64,000 bases of DNA, taken from positions 67,252,992 through 67,316,991 of the forward strand of contig CM042687.1 of the NCBI GenBank assembly GCA_023614405.1, read 5' to 3'. Origin of the DNA: Avena insularis. Taxonomy: Eukaryota; Streptophyta; Magnoliopsida; Poales; Poaceae. This document shows positions 1 through 11,452 of the stretch, in pieces (positions within the stretch are counted from its first letter, which is position 1; each line of letters opens with the position of its first letter). A program made the position numbers and the translations under genes. Below the pieces are notes generated by a model, which saw only the letters and a list, made by a program, of their open reading frames with translations, searched no databases and had not been told where the DNA came from.

Positions 1-1206
1 AATATAATAGTACACACAAATTGCACCCAAGTTCAGGGCATACATTTAGTGTCTAGAATGTGTGTTCATTTGCATCAGGTGATTTGCTTGTCCCATGCCA
101 GTTGCATTTTAGGATCTGGATTTGCATGCATGCTGCATTTGGTGTTAACAAATCTGATCTGGTGCATCCCAGCTTTTGGTGTGGTGCATAGAAAACAGTG
201 CAGACAGACATGTTAATTCAAAGAATTCGGTTTGCACACTCAGTTTATCATGTCAGAAAATTTGGAGTATAAATTCGATAAACATGAATAGAAACAAGAA
301 AAAAAAGATTTGAAATTTGGTTGTTAGTGATGTATCGATCGGTGCTCTAGTTGGTGGCATTTCTTTCATGATTATCCGCTAGCAAACATTTGGAACACCC
401 TTTTTATCAATCAGGATTCTAGTTTCTTATATATTTTTTACTTTTCTAAAACAAATATTTGTTATTGGAATGTTTTTGACACAAAGTTATTTTGAATATC
501 ATTTCAGTTTTAATGATAAGGGTAGTTTCAGTACTGTAATCTGTCCTATTCAAGCAAGAGTAAAGCATGTGCCTTCTCAGTTCTCACCAGTCTAATCCTC
601 TCTTTGTGTTCCTTCTTTTCAAGAAATTGTGAGGTATACCTCACTATAAGTAGATCAATATGCATAAAGAATCTGAAATACGAGAATCGAGATAAGAATA
701 TAAGTAGATCAATGTTTTGACCTGCAAATGCACAGCTTCACAAAAATTTGTGATAACATGAATACCTTATCTCTTTTTTTAATCTTTAGATATTGCTGAG
801 TTTTTATTTTGGGATGGTTCTGAGCGTGTTTATTCTTTACAATATTCCTTAATTCTGAAGTTTGGAGAGTTAAAAGAGTAACTAGGGTACGACCAAGGTG
901 TTATTAACAACAACATAACAGCAACAAGGAAGTTTGAGGAAATATTTTAAATCAAAATAGTTGCAAACGTAGTCCAAGGATGTGTCAGTTTCTTATAACT
1001 AATACACTCTCCCATTGTTGACCAGTTCAGCAAATTTTTCTTTCACTCAGTAGTTATACAATGTTTCGTAATATGCCAACGCTTCATAAGCTGTCCGTCA
1101 TAACTAGCTTAACCTATTATGTGTATTTATCCATCTTCTCACTTCGTTTTATCAGGATGTGACCTTCTGTATGATGTGCTACGCTGATTTCCTTCATTTG
1201 ATGTAG
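1..1206 (+). other. Upstream region of the SUVR-like gene, probably a 5'UTR intron
   Basis: This AT-rich stretch has no convincing open frame. The proposed start codon at 1208 follows an AG acceptor at 1205-1206 with T-rich sequence before it. That suggests the first coding exon is not the first transcribed exon, and that a 5'UTR exon lies in or left of this region. I could not place the promoter or transcription start. Confidence 0.4.
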
Positions 1207-1207
1207 G

Positions 1208-4200
1208 ATGACATCTTCAAAAGTTTCCAAGCAAAGATGTGATGCTGTTGTCACATATCTGCATGCTGCTATTGGAGTCGAAAGAAAAACAGTTTCACGA
1301 GCATTAGATGATCTACTAAAGGTGTATGATTACAACTGGGAGCATATAGAAGCTGATAATTTTCGGGTTCTAACCGATGCTATATTCGACAAGCCTGATC
1401 CCAAAGTACAGTTTGATCACTTTCTTTTGATTTTTAGTTATTAGAATTTAATGTCTTGAGGGGCAACATTCTCCGTATAACTCGTTTGTATGATTTAACT
1501 TATATTTTGGTACAGGAAGCACAAAAAAGGCAAGCTAAGGGGAAGAAGGACAGAAATGACAATCTTAATACTGATTACCATAACAAGAAGCTTAAGGTAA
1601 AACACCAAAGTGAAGACCTTACTACTTTCGAGGCCCCACTGGCAGTTATGCGTCCACTAGTTCAAGATTCCAGCCATCAGAGAGGTAATTTCTGTTTAGG
1701 AAAATACCTCACACTTTTCCTGGCTTACTTGGCGAGCTCCCACATTTTATATGCATTTCTGCAATACACATACAAAAGAAAAAAATTCCATCAGGTCTGT
1801 TATATCTATCTGGATGTCTTGAGTTTGATAGTTTTTTAAGGTTTACAAATATAGGTCTGCTCGCGGAATGCAAAGCTTTCAGTATTAGCAGTTGCCACGG
1901 TACCTAAAGTTGCGTCCAAAACAATATTACTCCCTTCGTCCCAAAATAGATGTCTCAAATTTGTCAAAATTTGGATGAATCTAGACACTATTTAGTATAT
2001 AGATTCATCCAAAATTTAAAAAACCCAAGACATCTATTCTTGGAAGGAGGGAGTAGTAAATTGACCACAGTTACTTTCCTAATGTAGTTTGTAGTGTGAT
2101 AGAAATTAGAGGTATAAATGTTATAGCTGGTACACTTAAATGTCGAGCACTCCATGGTCATCCTAACGTCATGCAAAATATGGTGGCCATGCAATGTGTG
2201 TTTGATGATGTGATCCTGAGGTTCCAGGAATTGATTGAGTCCATCTTTGACGAAGCAGAGCCATGACAGGTTGCTGGAGCCAAGGCGCTTCGATAGTTGC
2301 CACTCTAGGCTTCCTGACAATTTCTAGTTTTGATATTGTTGCTCTTTGGTTTGCTATTATTTTTAGTCCTTTTGTGGGGTTAGATAGATAATAAAGTATC
2401 TTTTTACCAGTTATTTGTTCCTAATTTTTGGGGTCTGTTTTTACTTGTGCCACTACAACACAAACACCCTTTTATATACCCAATGGCACACATCTTGACG
2501 TGTGTTAAAAAGACTGAGAATTCAGTTACGAGTGTTTGGATGTAAGAATTGGGGCTTGGAATTTCCCTTTTGGAATTGGGCCAGCCGAATTCATTAGTTT
2601 GGATGGCTAAGAAAATAGACCCTGGAAAGGTGGACCGAATTCCACACCGGCCCGAAGCGCGTGTAAGTTCGCGTCGCTCGTTTCCGAGCGGGCGCCCTCG
2701 GAAAGGCTCGGAAAGGCTCGACCCTTCGTCAGGTCGAGCGGTCGACTCCAGGGCGACGCCGCACGACTCTAGGACTTTAGGAAGCGATGGTTCTTGACCT
2801 TGCCTTGATGGTTCCTATCATGTGCGTTTGTTGGAATGAAGTAGTATGAACTGTTTGTGAACTGTCTAGTTATGTTTTATGTATCCGTTCTGTGAAGGAC
2901 ATGAACTACCAACTTGTGCTATTTTGTTAGAGACAATTTCTATCCATGTTGTAATTGATGTTGCCACTTGAAAATTATTCCATGTCATGCTTTGTGTAAG
3001 TACTTAAAAATTATTGTACGTGTGGTGCTGTTGTGACTTTATTCGGAGAATATTTGATGCTACTATATGTGAAACAACGCGGATTTGCTATCTAGGATGC
3101 TACCAATGCACGCAAGCATTGACGTTGGATACAAGGAGTACTATTACTAGCTGCCAAGATGAGAAAGAGCCAAAATCTTGCATGCAGTTAACGGTGTTAT
3201 TTGCCGTTTGTAGAATTGCAAGACCAGCCTTTATTGTAGCGTACCAAACTGCATCTATTGTTGCAAAAATTTCTACAAAGTGCATACGGTGTGCTAGTAG
3301 TACTTGTTTGCACTAGACATTACTAGCTTGTACTAGTTGATGGGATGTGTGCATGTTAGTATCAATATGAGCATAAAAATATGCAAGAATTTCTGCAATA
3401 ATTTTAACCATGAGAATAGACCAAATATATCAAGTAGTGCATATGGTATGCCAGTAGTACTTGTTTTCACTAGACATTACTATCTTGTACTAGGTGACGG
3501 GATGTGTGCATGTTATTATCAATATGAGCACGAAAACATGCAAAAATTTCTGCAATAAGTTCAACCATGAGAGTAGACAATATATCAAGCAAGTTAGCAT
3601 GCAATAAATTTAACCATGAGGGTTGCACGATTTTCGGCCAATTTTCCCGCGCTTGGCTTTCGTTTTAGCGCATGTGGTGCTAGAATGCGTGCTAAAATTT
3701 TGGTCGGTTCAATGGTCTGAATGTATTGCTAGAATGCGTGCTGAAATTTTAGCCAGTTCAGTGGTCTACTAGTATTGCTAGCTTGCATGTATGCGTGAGC
3801 TGTTGCTAGTTTGCATGCATGTGCTAGTACTTGCATGTGTACTTGCATGTACTAGCAATGCATGCAAAAAAATGCTCTCTATGTAACGGGGTGTGATGTT
3901 TTCCGTTAGATATTTTGTGTTCCTGCTGCTCAACTTCATGCTCTCTATAGAATATCCAATGGTTGGATTAGTATGCATAGGTAGCATCCTAGATAGCCCA
4001 CTATTTCCCATACATTGAAATATACATATGTTGTAGATATTATATTGAAATATACACATGTTGTAGATATTACATTGAAATATACATATGTAGTAGTGTG
4101 CATACGCTTACTGTCCAAAATTAACAATTCCATGTTTCCTACATCCAAACAGGAATTGGAAATGGGTGATTCCCTTCGATTCTAACAAGAAATTCCATGC

Positions 4201-7200
4201 ACATACAAACAACAGAAATGGAATTGCAGTCCATTTCCTTTCCATCTAGGATTTGGAATCTCTAGTCTAATTCAATTCCGAGCTAAAATTCCTACATCCA
4301 AACACAGTGTTATGGCTTTTCCTTGGGAAATCTTGTTTAGTTCCAGTGCTACTTCCTCTAGGCATCACTAGTTTTGGTTTGCACTGTTTACCAGTTTGCC
4401 TAAGACCCTTGGCATACGTGTAAGCCTATATGGCGTACAGTCATAGGAACTTTACTGCTGTGAACTCTGAATTGATAAAACAGTGCCTTAACATTTTTAG
4501 TGATAACAATATATGCACAGCATCTGCCCCAGCGATATTCTGTCTTTCCTGCAAAGATTGCATCATCTTGTTGTGGCCACCCTGTTAATACTGTATCCAT
4601 TGCCTTGTTAATTGGGATTAATCTCTAATAACTTCTAACTACTTCAGAATTTCTGTATTTATTTTTCAAATCCTCCAGCTTACAAGGATGCACACATGAC
4701 TTCTGGTACACAACATGCTATTAAAGGTGTTTCTGTTTCTCATGAAAGAAACATGGCTGATCCACCCAGGAGTCAAGCAATCAAAATAAAAAAAGACTCT
4801 TCAACCAGCTTTGAGGTAGCTTTGTCGCATTCTGGAACAGGGAAACTATCATTTACATATAACTCAGCAAGTCCTGATTTCAACATGCCTGACATGGAGT
4901 CGGTATGCAAAGAAATGGAGGCTAGATGTCTTAGCACATACAAGTTCCTAGAACCCAATTTCTCTTTCATGAAACTTCTGCAAGATATATGCCAGTGTAT
5001 CGTTGACATGGGCTGTGAATCAAGTGCACCTAGAGAAAGAAGAATGGTACAAATTATTCCTGCCGTAGACTTTTTGTCTAAGCCTTTAGTGCCACGAGTA
5101 TTGAAATCAAATCAAGCTGCTATCTTGAACATGTTGCCTAACAGTCACATCATTCACGGTGATATTTGCTCTTCTGGTGCTATTGCTGGAGAGCAGAATA
5201 GTTCCAGTAATATGCAGGTTATTGCCAAGAGACCTCATGATATCAATGACATATCAAAAGGGGAAGAAAATGTGAGCATTCCAATAATTAATGGAAGTAG
5301 CAATGGCATCCTTCCTCCTCCCTTTCACTACATACCATTCAATATCACATTCCAGAATGCACACGTCAATATTTCTCTTTCTAGAATAGGAGATGAAAGT
5401 TGCTGCTCAGGTTGCTTTGGAGACTGCCTAGCAGCATCACTTCCTTGTGCATGTGCAGCAGAAACTGGAGGCAACTTTGCTTATACAAGAGACGGCCTGC
5501 TCACAGAAGAATTTCTCGATTCTTGTATCTCCATGCTTCGAGAACCAGATAAGCATCCTACAGTCTACTGCAAAATTTGTCCTAATGAACTAGTGAAGAT
5601 TAAAGGACATTCGGATTCACGAAGCACCAAAGTGAATCCTGATCCTTGTAAAGGACATCCGATAACGAAATTTATTAAGGAATGCTGGAGTAAGTGCGGC
5701 TGCAGCAGAAATTGTGGAAATCGTGTGGTGCAGCGAGGCATTACTCGACCTCTACAGGTAAGTCATATATACCCATTTAAGCTTTTAGCATTACCCTTTT
5801 GCACCAACGGTAAAGTTATGATTAATCAGTTCCATTTGGCAAATATGATGGAATCAACTACTCATGTGCAATTATGCAGCTACATATGCATATATTAAAA
5901 ATAGAGTTCTGTTTGTTATGCAGGTTTGATGCTTATGATTCACAATATTGTCGTGTTTGTTATATGACTGCAACAGGTTTAATGTATACATGATTAATTG
6001 ACAGTGACATTCATTTTATTGATTTTTTCTATTTTTCCTTCCAAGTAATGTGGAAATGTTGAGCCAGTTTCTCTCTACTTTCCCTACAATTGTGTGGCAA
6101 TGTTGATCCAATTTAGAATCCCATTTTGACCTTTTGTATTAATATAATTGACTAATCGAGTATGACAGCAACTGCAACATTTCTGTGTATCCGCATACCC
6201 TCAGCACATGAAACTGCACAACGGTACATGTTTTCTTATATTCGTTTGTAATGAATGCATCGTCGTTTCAGGTATTCTTAACCAAGGGAAAAAAAGGATG
6301 GGGACTGCAGTCTGCTGAGGAACTTCCTCGAGGCGCGTTTATTTGTGAGTATGTGGGCGAAATATTAACGAACAATGAGTTGTATGAGCGAAATGTCCAA
6401 ATGACAGCCAATGAGACGCACACGTACCCTGTGAATCTTGACGCTGATTGGGCCACTGAAGGGGTTCTGGAGGACGACCATTCTCTCTCTCTAGATGCCA
6501 CCTTTTATGGGAACGTGGCAAGGTTTATAAACCATAGGTAATATTCCTTTCACGGTTTTTCATCACGCAGTTTGCTGTTTTAAACAGAAACACATAATGA
6601 CCCTTCGCAGTTCCCTACAATACACATGTTTTTGATTCCATGCATACTACAAAGCCAGTGGGGACCAGCGGGTTCATATTAGTTATTGGTTTTCTTTTCC
6701 ATCGTGGACCTGGTGCACTTTAGGGTTAAGATTGGCTGTCTAGGGCTATTTGCGCACGATTGGACAAAGCAATACATACTGTTTGGACTGAAAGCTGTAT
6801 AAAATTGACACCTTTAGAAAAAAATCATAACAAATTGCTTGTAAGCTAGCAGTGGGATTATTTCCTATGTCAACACTTCGATAGAGATATGATGCTACTC
6901 TAGTTTGAAGCAAACTTATAATACATCCTAACCCAATAATTGAATACAGAGGTAATTCGAGAGTAGAGAAATTACTGCTTCCGTACTATGCCGAATCAAT
7001 ACTTTTGACTTATTGACTTGTTATGTTTTTGTCTTGACAATATGTTTGCTTGGTATTTCGTTGTATGCTGCAGGTGTTTTGATGCCAATCTTATTGGAAT
7101 ACCTGTTGAGATTGAGACACCCGACCACCACTATTACCATGTATGCATGCAACTCTAGCTATTTACTGGCGTTTGTGTATTAATGCAATTTGAAACATTT

Positions 7201-9227
7201 GAAGATTAATTATTTATTCTTTTGTTTTGTTCAGCTGGCGTTTTTCACTACAAGGCAAATAGAGCCATTTGAAGAACTGACATGGGTAGGTTGGTCGTAC
7301 ACTGGTACTTCATGCAGTTAGCCTATCACATTTAAGCTCCATTTTTCTGCATCATCCTGCTCCTGCATGCACTGTTGAAATCCAGTGAATATAAGATATG
7401 GGTTAACCGGTGACCATCCTAACTGAAATTACTTTAATCTCGTGCTCTGACTTCTGGGTCTTATGTTTGATTGTTTCACTGCAGTTCAATCAATAGTTTT
7501 GCCAAGCTATTATTCATTTATTTGTGTAGTGAAACCATTTGGGATAGATTATTGCCTACTTTAAGTCTATGGCAAAGTGCATAATCTTGTTTTATGCACA
7601 TTGTGACCACAGGACTACAGAATGGATTTTAACGATGTGAGCCACCCTATCAAGGCGTTCAAATGTCTCTGCGGAAGTGAGTATTGCCGTGGAAAAAGAA
7701 GCATCTCAAGTAGGTGCCTCAAGCTTTTCTATGGTGCACTTAATAGTTACCGTTGCTGATTTCTCAACCTTCTCTACTATTCCCTCTTTTTTGCTAAAAT
7801 AGTCACCCTCGAGATTCTAAGCTTTAGAATGTATATACATATAGGTAAATTACTGGGGCCAGTGGCAGAGCCAAGGCCTGGCATGCCCGGGCTGGTGCAT
7901 TTCCTTAAGTACTACATTAAAGTAAGGCTTTAAGCTAGGGCAAGCAGCCAACAAAGCAAGTTTACTTAAAAGTTTGCCCAGGCTAAAACGATGAGCTGGC
8001 TCCGCAACTGATTGGGGCACCATAAGTAAGGTGTCAAGTGGGATCCTGCGAAAGTCCCACTTACTCTAGTTTAAATTTGGCTCAAAATTTGAACTAGAAT
8101 TTGGCAAATGAACTAGAAGTGGGACTTTAGTGGGATTCCACTTGACACCCTAACCATATGTGTATTTGCTACGAAAACGTACATACCCGGGGGTGTACAT
8201 ACCTAGGACAAACATATCCAAGTTACATATACCCAAGGTGTACGTACCCAGTTGCATACCTTGGGTATATGTAACTTTAGTATGCATATCTTGTTACGTA
8301 TACCTTGGGTATATGTAACTTGAGTATGCGTATCTTAGGTATGTATACATTAGGTATGTGTAACTTGTGTACTTATACCCTTAGGTATAGGTATGTATGA
8401 TTCAAAGCAAAACGACGGGTATTTGGTATGGTGCCCCTGTTATTTTACCTATATGTCCATTGAGGGAATCAAGGGTAAGTTAATGTAGCATTTCCCTACT
8501 CTACTCTAATGCTTTGGAAGTTGTTAACGGTTTTAACCTTCCATTTAATAGGATATGTTTGGTTATTTTTCATCGACTCTTTTTTCGTTATTTTGTTTTT
8601 CTGTCTATGCACATGGTGGCCAAATGCGAATATGTGTGTGACCAACTTTAGCAGAAAAACTAACGCATGCCCTTTGCTCATGTATATCCCTCATTCCCTC
8701 AATATATAAGTTTCTTAATACTTAGACATTTTGGGTCCAAATTTACATGGTTATGCTCATATGATGGCTCTGATATGGTTGTACCAATTGAAAGCAACCA
8801 AACCACCATGAGAATTCAGAACAGACATATAGGTGATTGAGTTTGATCTTGAGACATATATAGAGCATACCTTCCTCACATCTCAAATTTTTAAGAATGT
8901 CTAGAAACTTCTAAAATTCGTAAAAAATGGAAAATTCTGACTGGTATTTTTGTTACTCCCTCCGATCCAAATTAATTGACCCAGATTTGTCTAGATATGG
9001 ATGTATCTAGCACTTATGTCTAGATACATCTGTTTCTAGACAAATTTGAGTCAATTAATCAGGGTTCGGAGGGAGTAATATTTTCTTCTGTTAAACCAAA
9101 ATAAAATTTTGAATAAAATCGCTATTTCATCTGATATTCCAGTGATACGATTTAAGTTATATCAGCTGATCACAAATGTTGATATGCTGCTACAGGATCT
9201 AAATCCAGAGCCCTGGTGTTGCTATGA
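1208..9227 (+). CDS. SUVR4-like: SUVR-class SET-domain histone H3K9 methyltransferase (8 coding exons)
   Basis: Exons are 1208-1405, 1516-1684, 4679-5757, 6272-6537, 7074-7140, 7235-7285, 7613-7709 and 9196-9227. All junctions are GT/AG and phases join to 652 codons plus TGA. Residues ~8-62 form a WIYLD domain, which in Arabidopsis SUVR4 binds ubiquitin. Pre-SET (~361-482) is a cysteine cluster beginning CCSGCFGDC. SET (~483-616) shows KGWGLQ, CEYVGE, the NHRC form of NHxC, and ELTWDY. Post-SET is C-L-C-x4-C at 628-635. The WIYLD plus split-SET layout identifies the SUVR1/2/4 group, nuclear enzymes or RNA-directed DNA methylation factors acting on H3K9. All expected catalytic motifs are present, so it is probably functional. 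Which paralogue it is cannot be settled from sequence alone. Exon 2 splices directly to exon 3 in phase; a possible extra exon is listed separately. The last exon adds only ten residues. Confidence 0.9.
1855..1899 (+). other. Possible cassette exon of the SUVR-like gene
   Basis: This 45-base segment is preceded by ATAG and followed by GTACCT. Both flanking phases equal those of the exon 2/exon 3 junction, so including it adds 15 residues (starting GLLAECK) without a frameshift. Length, phase and splice sites all fit. No conserved domain supports it and the donor is weak, so it could be chance intronic sequence. Confidence 0.3.
1930..2053 (+). mobile_element. Stowaway MITE in SUVR intron
   Basis: The left end reads CTCCCTTCGTCCC and the right end is its near inverse ending GGAGGGAG. 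It is flanked by TA on both sides (1928-1929 and 2054-2055). The inner arms (AATTTGTCAAAATTTGGATG versus its complement) fold into a long hairpin. Terminal sequence, TA duplication and ~124-bp size are diagnostic of Tc1/mariner-derived Stowaway elements of Triticeae. Confidence 0.9.
3275..3590. repeat. Two direct copies of a ~157-bp unit
   Basis: The sequence around GGGATGTGTGCATGTTA at 3342 recurs at 3499 with the same flanks (CACTAGACATTACTA before, ATCAATATGAGCA after). This gives two imperfect tandem units inside the intronic transposon. Confidence 0.75.
4013..4100. repeat. Three tandem copies of a 30-bp AT-rich unit
   Basis: ATTGAAATATACATATGT recurs at 4014, 4044 and 4074 with one or two substitutions per copy, giving an exact 30-base period. 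Confidence 0.85.
8027..8152. mobile_element. hAT-like MITE, copy 1 (last SUVR intron)
   Basis: The left end TAAGGTGTCAAGTGG and right end CCACTTGACACCCTA are inverse repeats. Flanks ACCATAAG (8019-8026) and ACCATATG (8153-8160) look like an aged 8-bp target duplication. TA-GGG ends with an 8-bp duplication fit the hAT superfamily. A second, shorter copy lies at 9717. Confidence 0.75.
8160..8400. repeat. Degenerate GTATAC/CTTGGGTATATGTAACT repeat
   Basis: The motif CTTGGGTATATGTAACTT appears near 8262 and 8307 and in inverse near 8210-8240 (AGTTACATATACCCAAG). Variants such as TAGGTATGTATAC fill the rest. Mixed orientation suggests an imperfect palindrome-rich satellite or a decayed foldback element. 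It is noncoding and intronic. Confidence 0.6.
8956..9075. mobile_element. Stowaway MITE in the last SUVR intron
   Basis: The ends CTCCCTCCGATCC and its inverse (TTCGGAGGGAG) are flanked by TA at 8954-8955 and 9076-9077. The interior arms are palindromic around TCTAGATACATC. Confidence 0.92.
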
Positions 9228-9716
9228 GTACCGGTCAAGTGATAAGCTGGAAAGGAGATTCGAGATAACATAGTATCTGCCAAGTCGTCTTCATGGTTTT
9301 CTTAGGATAGGTCATATTTTGCTTTGGGTAGAACAGACTTTCTAGATTACTGACTCGTCACCTACATATCCGGATTGCCCGTTTAAGTGTTACTCTACCA
9401 AACTCGTTTCCAAGCAGCACATTTTGGTTGCCGGTTCATGACTCTTTTGGAAAGGGTTTTTTCAATCCTTTGTTCAACGAGATATGTCCAGGCTGACCAT
9501 GTATGAATTGCTTTCCATGTTCTAACATTAATGTCTCGTGCCTTTAAATTATAGCAGTTCCATTTCCAAAAAAAAAAAAAAATAGCAGCTGCATGTCGTC
9601 GTGGGGCATGCTTGTGTTGTGTGTACTCCATTCACCTGAGAATGAAGTGGGACATGCATGCTTTCTGATGACTGATGAGAGTTGCATACTCAGCAGGTAC
9701 CAAAGTCTACCAATAC
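9228..9716 (+). other. 3' flank / probable 3'UTR of the SUVR-like gene
   Basis: No gene or clear canonical AATAAA is visible after the stop codon. A 14-base A run occurs near 9568-9582. The 3'UTR probably lies here but its end cannot be placed. Confidence 0.4.
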
Positions 9717-9802
9717 TAGGGTGTCAGGTGAGATCGTCCCACTTTTGTAGTGTCAAAATTTTGCACTAGAACTCTCAAAATAAACAAGAAGTGGGACACC
9801 CT
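9717..9802. mobile_element. hAT-like MITE, copy 2
   Basis: The ends TAGGGTGTCAGGTG and GTGGGACACCCT are inverse repeats flanked by an exact ACCAATAC on each side (9709-9716 and 9803-9810). The terminus matches copy 1 at 8027 (TA[AG]GGTGTCA) and the interior is shorter. The exact duplication suggests a younger insertion than copy 1. Confidence 0.8.
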
Positions 9803-9999
9803 ACCAATACACAACATGTACACAATATGGCTATGATTGGATGCAAAATATTTTAGAAACTACACTTGCGTGAATCACATTATTACAACTGTGGACATGG
9901 AAACCACAGTTTCCAAATACAACTGTATTAGCCGAGTTGCTTTTGGCAATTGTGGTATTCTATTATAATATTGTACTAATTCATTTTTGTTTTGAATAT

Positions 10000-10975
10000 T
10001 CTCTCCAAGAGGTGATGTAAACATAAACGGCGATGTATAATTTTTTTTACATCACACGTGAGCTACCAACCGCAAGTGTTTACCTGCTTCTCCCCTGCAG
10101 CTGCCTACCGTGCCGCTGTTGATTCTTGCCAACCCCCCTCTGGCCAAGGCCCGCCCGCCTTTCCCCCACCGAATCGCGTGTCCATGTTGCCGCTGCCTGC
10201 TCTCCTCCATCGGGTACCTTGGCTTTTGGCTACGGAGTCCAGCCGCTACATGTTGGAGATTGCCACACGTGCCTACGACTACGGCGCGTGGGCGTTGGGC
10301 TTGTCACGCTCGACATGAACTTCCCCAAAGTGCGAAGCTTCGCAGAGGCCAAGCGGCTCATGTTGTCGGTGTGGATGGTCACCCATGACAAGGAGGAGAA
10401 CCGCTAGGCTTTTTTGTAGATTCGGGCCCGCGACCTCGGCGAGGCGGCAATGAAGAAGGTGCACGATGATCATCTAGAGCTCGTGCAGAATGAGATAGCG
10501 TACTTTGCGGAGAGAGAAGACATGAAGATGAAGTAGGCTAGGGAGGAGGATGCGGCTGTGGCGTCGATGTCAACAGGCCCTAGCACCATTGACATCTCTT
10601 CGGGTTCCTCTTTTGAGTTGGACTCCGATTTCTGGAATGGTATCACCAATGACGATGATGTGTTTTAGGTTAGGTTCTATGAGTCGAAGTTGATGTGTCG
10701 TAGTGTTGAAGTTCTATCTATCGTTTAGGTGTTGAAGTTGAAATTTTGAGTTTTAGGTTCTATCTACCATTGGAGTCGAAGTGTGAAGTGCCGAAGATGA
10801 ATGAATTTTAGGTGTAGGTGATCTATTATACGCCACCTAGTATTCACCAGGTGATCTAAAATACATCATCTGGAAAAGCAAAAGGTCCACAGGTGATGTA
10901 AAACACTCATTTTGGCGATGTATAATTTTTACATAACATGTTTTGTGTGCCCTATTATACATCATCTGTTAGAGA
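10000..10975 (+). mobile_element. Putative non-autonomous DNA element carrying an AP2-like fragment
   Basis: A motif GGCGATGTATAATTTTT plus GATGTAAA occurs near both ends (10029 and 10895 areas), with TCTCTCCAAGAGGTGATGTA on the left and the inverse-like TACATCATCTGTTAGAGATG on the right. The right end resembles the AGAGCATCTC termini of Mutator-like elements in grasses. A GC-rich gene-derived core sits between. Boundaries are approximate and no target duplication was found. Confidence 0.5.
10058..10669 (+). pseudogene. Decayed AP2/ERF-domain-like gene fragment
   Basis: One frame reads RAYDYGAWALG near 10277-10310 and a shifted frame continues MNFPKVRSFAEAKRL. This order matches the C-terminal half of an AP2 domain (consensus A-RAYD-AAW-LG followed by MNFP). 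Downstream, after two stops, an acidic serine-rich tail (TIDISSGSSFELDSDF) follows. Triticeae genomes carry many transposon-borne AP2-like copies of this layout, known to me from memory. A frameshift near 10315 and several in-frame stops make it nonfunctional. The N-terminal half of the domain is not recognisable. Confidence 0.55.
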
Positions 10976-11014
10976 TGCTATTAGTTAGAACTGTTGGAAG
11001 AGTAATTACACCTA

Positions 11015-11122
11015 CTCCCTTCGTCCTAAAGTAAGTGACGCAGTTTCATCTAGACACACATGTATCTAGATACATGCGTATTTAGATAAAAGTTGTATCG
11101 CTTATTTTTGGATTGATGCAGT
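11015..11122. mobile_element. Eroded Stowaway-like MITE
   Basis: It begins TA-CTCCCTTCGTCC and has the internal Stowaway palindrome (ATCTAGACACACATGTATCTAGATACATG). The right terminus is degenerate (GGATTGATGCAGTA instead of GGAGGGAGTA). Confidence 0.65.
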
Positions 11123-11427
11123 ATTATGCATGGAGATTTTTTTTTTGACATATATTAGCTTGACTATGGACGCAAACATCTATTTTAGTCCTTGCGCATG
11201 AAAAGCTTGAAAGGTTATCTGTCCCCTTCGGATAGAGTATATCTACCATTTTCATGTTTACTATGTACGCGAGAGCTAGCATATATAGATGCATCCAAAA
11301 GGAGAGTGCTTCTTACTTTCGTAGCGTACGTGTATGTACGTATATGTATCAAATGGTGTATACGTTGACCAGTTAGTCTACCAGCGATTATAAGAATAGG
11401 AAGTGACGCCAGGGAACGGGTATGTGC

Positions 11428-11452
11428 TTAGAGCATCTAGCAGATACCGTAT
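11428..11452. mobile_element. Left terminus of the DNA element (D0) invaded by G1
   Basis: CTTAGAGCATCTAGCAGATAC directly precedes the G1 LTR. On the far side of G1, near 49134-49160, the inverse of a similar terminus occurs (reverse complement CTAAGAGCATCTCTAGAAGA). The pair looks like the inverted ends of one small Mutator-like element split by G1. Confidence 0.5.

Larger units (their letters stand above)
2531..4306. mobile_element. Non-autonomous DNA transposon in the third SUVR intron
   Basis: The left terminus AGTGTTTGGATGTAAGAATT is matched in inverse at the right end (reverse complement TGTGTTTGGATGTAGGAATT), and similarity continues through GCTTGGAATT / GCTCGGAATT. The interior is noncoding: a GC-rich start (2620-2800), AT-rich sequence, and internal direct repeats near 3.3-3.6 and 4.0-4.1 kb. 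No clean target-site duplication could be set, so hAT versus PIF/Harbinger is undecided. The ~80-residue frame inside the GC-rich part has no recognisable domain. Confidence 0.65.

Noticed and set aside
2549..2797. 82-codon frame in the third SUVR intron
   Set aside because: It lies in the GC-rich part of an inverted-repeat transposon and is low-complexity, with no family similarity recognised.
5758..5898. Extension of SUVR exon 3 to the stop at 5898
   Set aside because: The pre-SET to SET order needs splicing at GTAAGT 5758 into 6272. The extension has no SET similarity.
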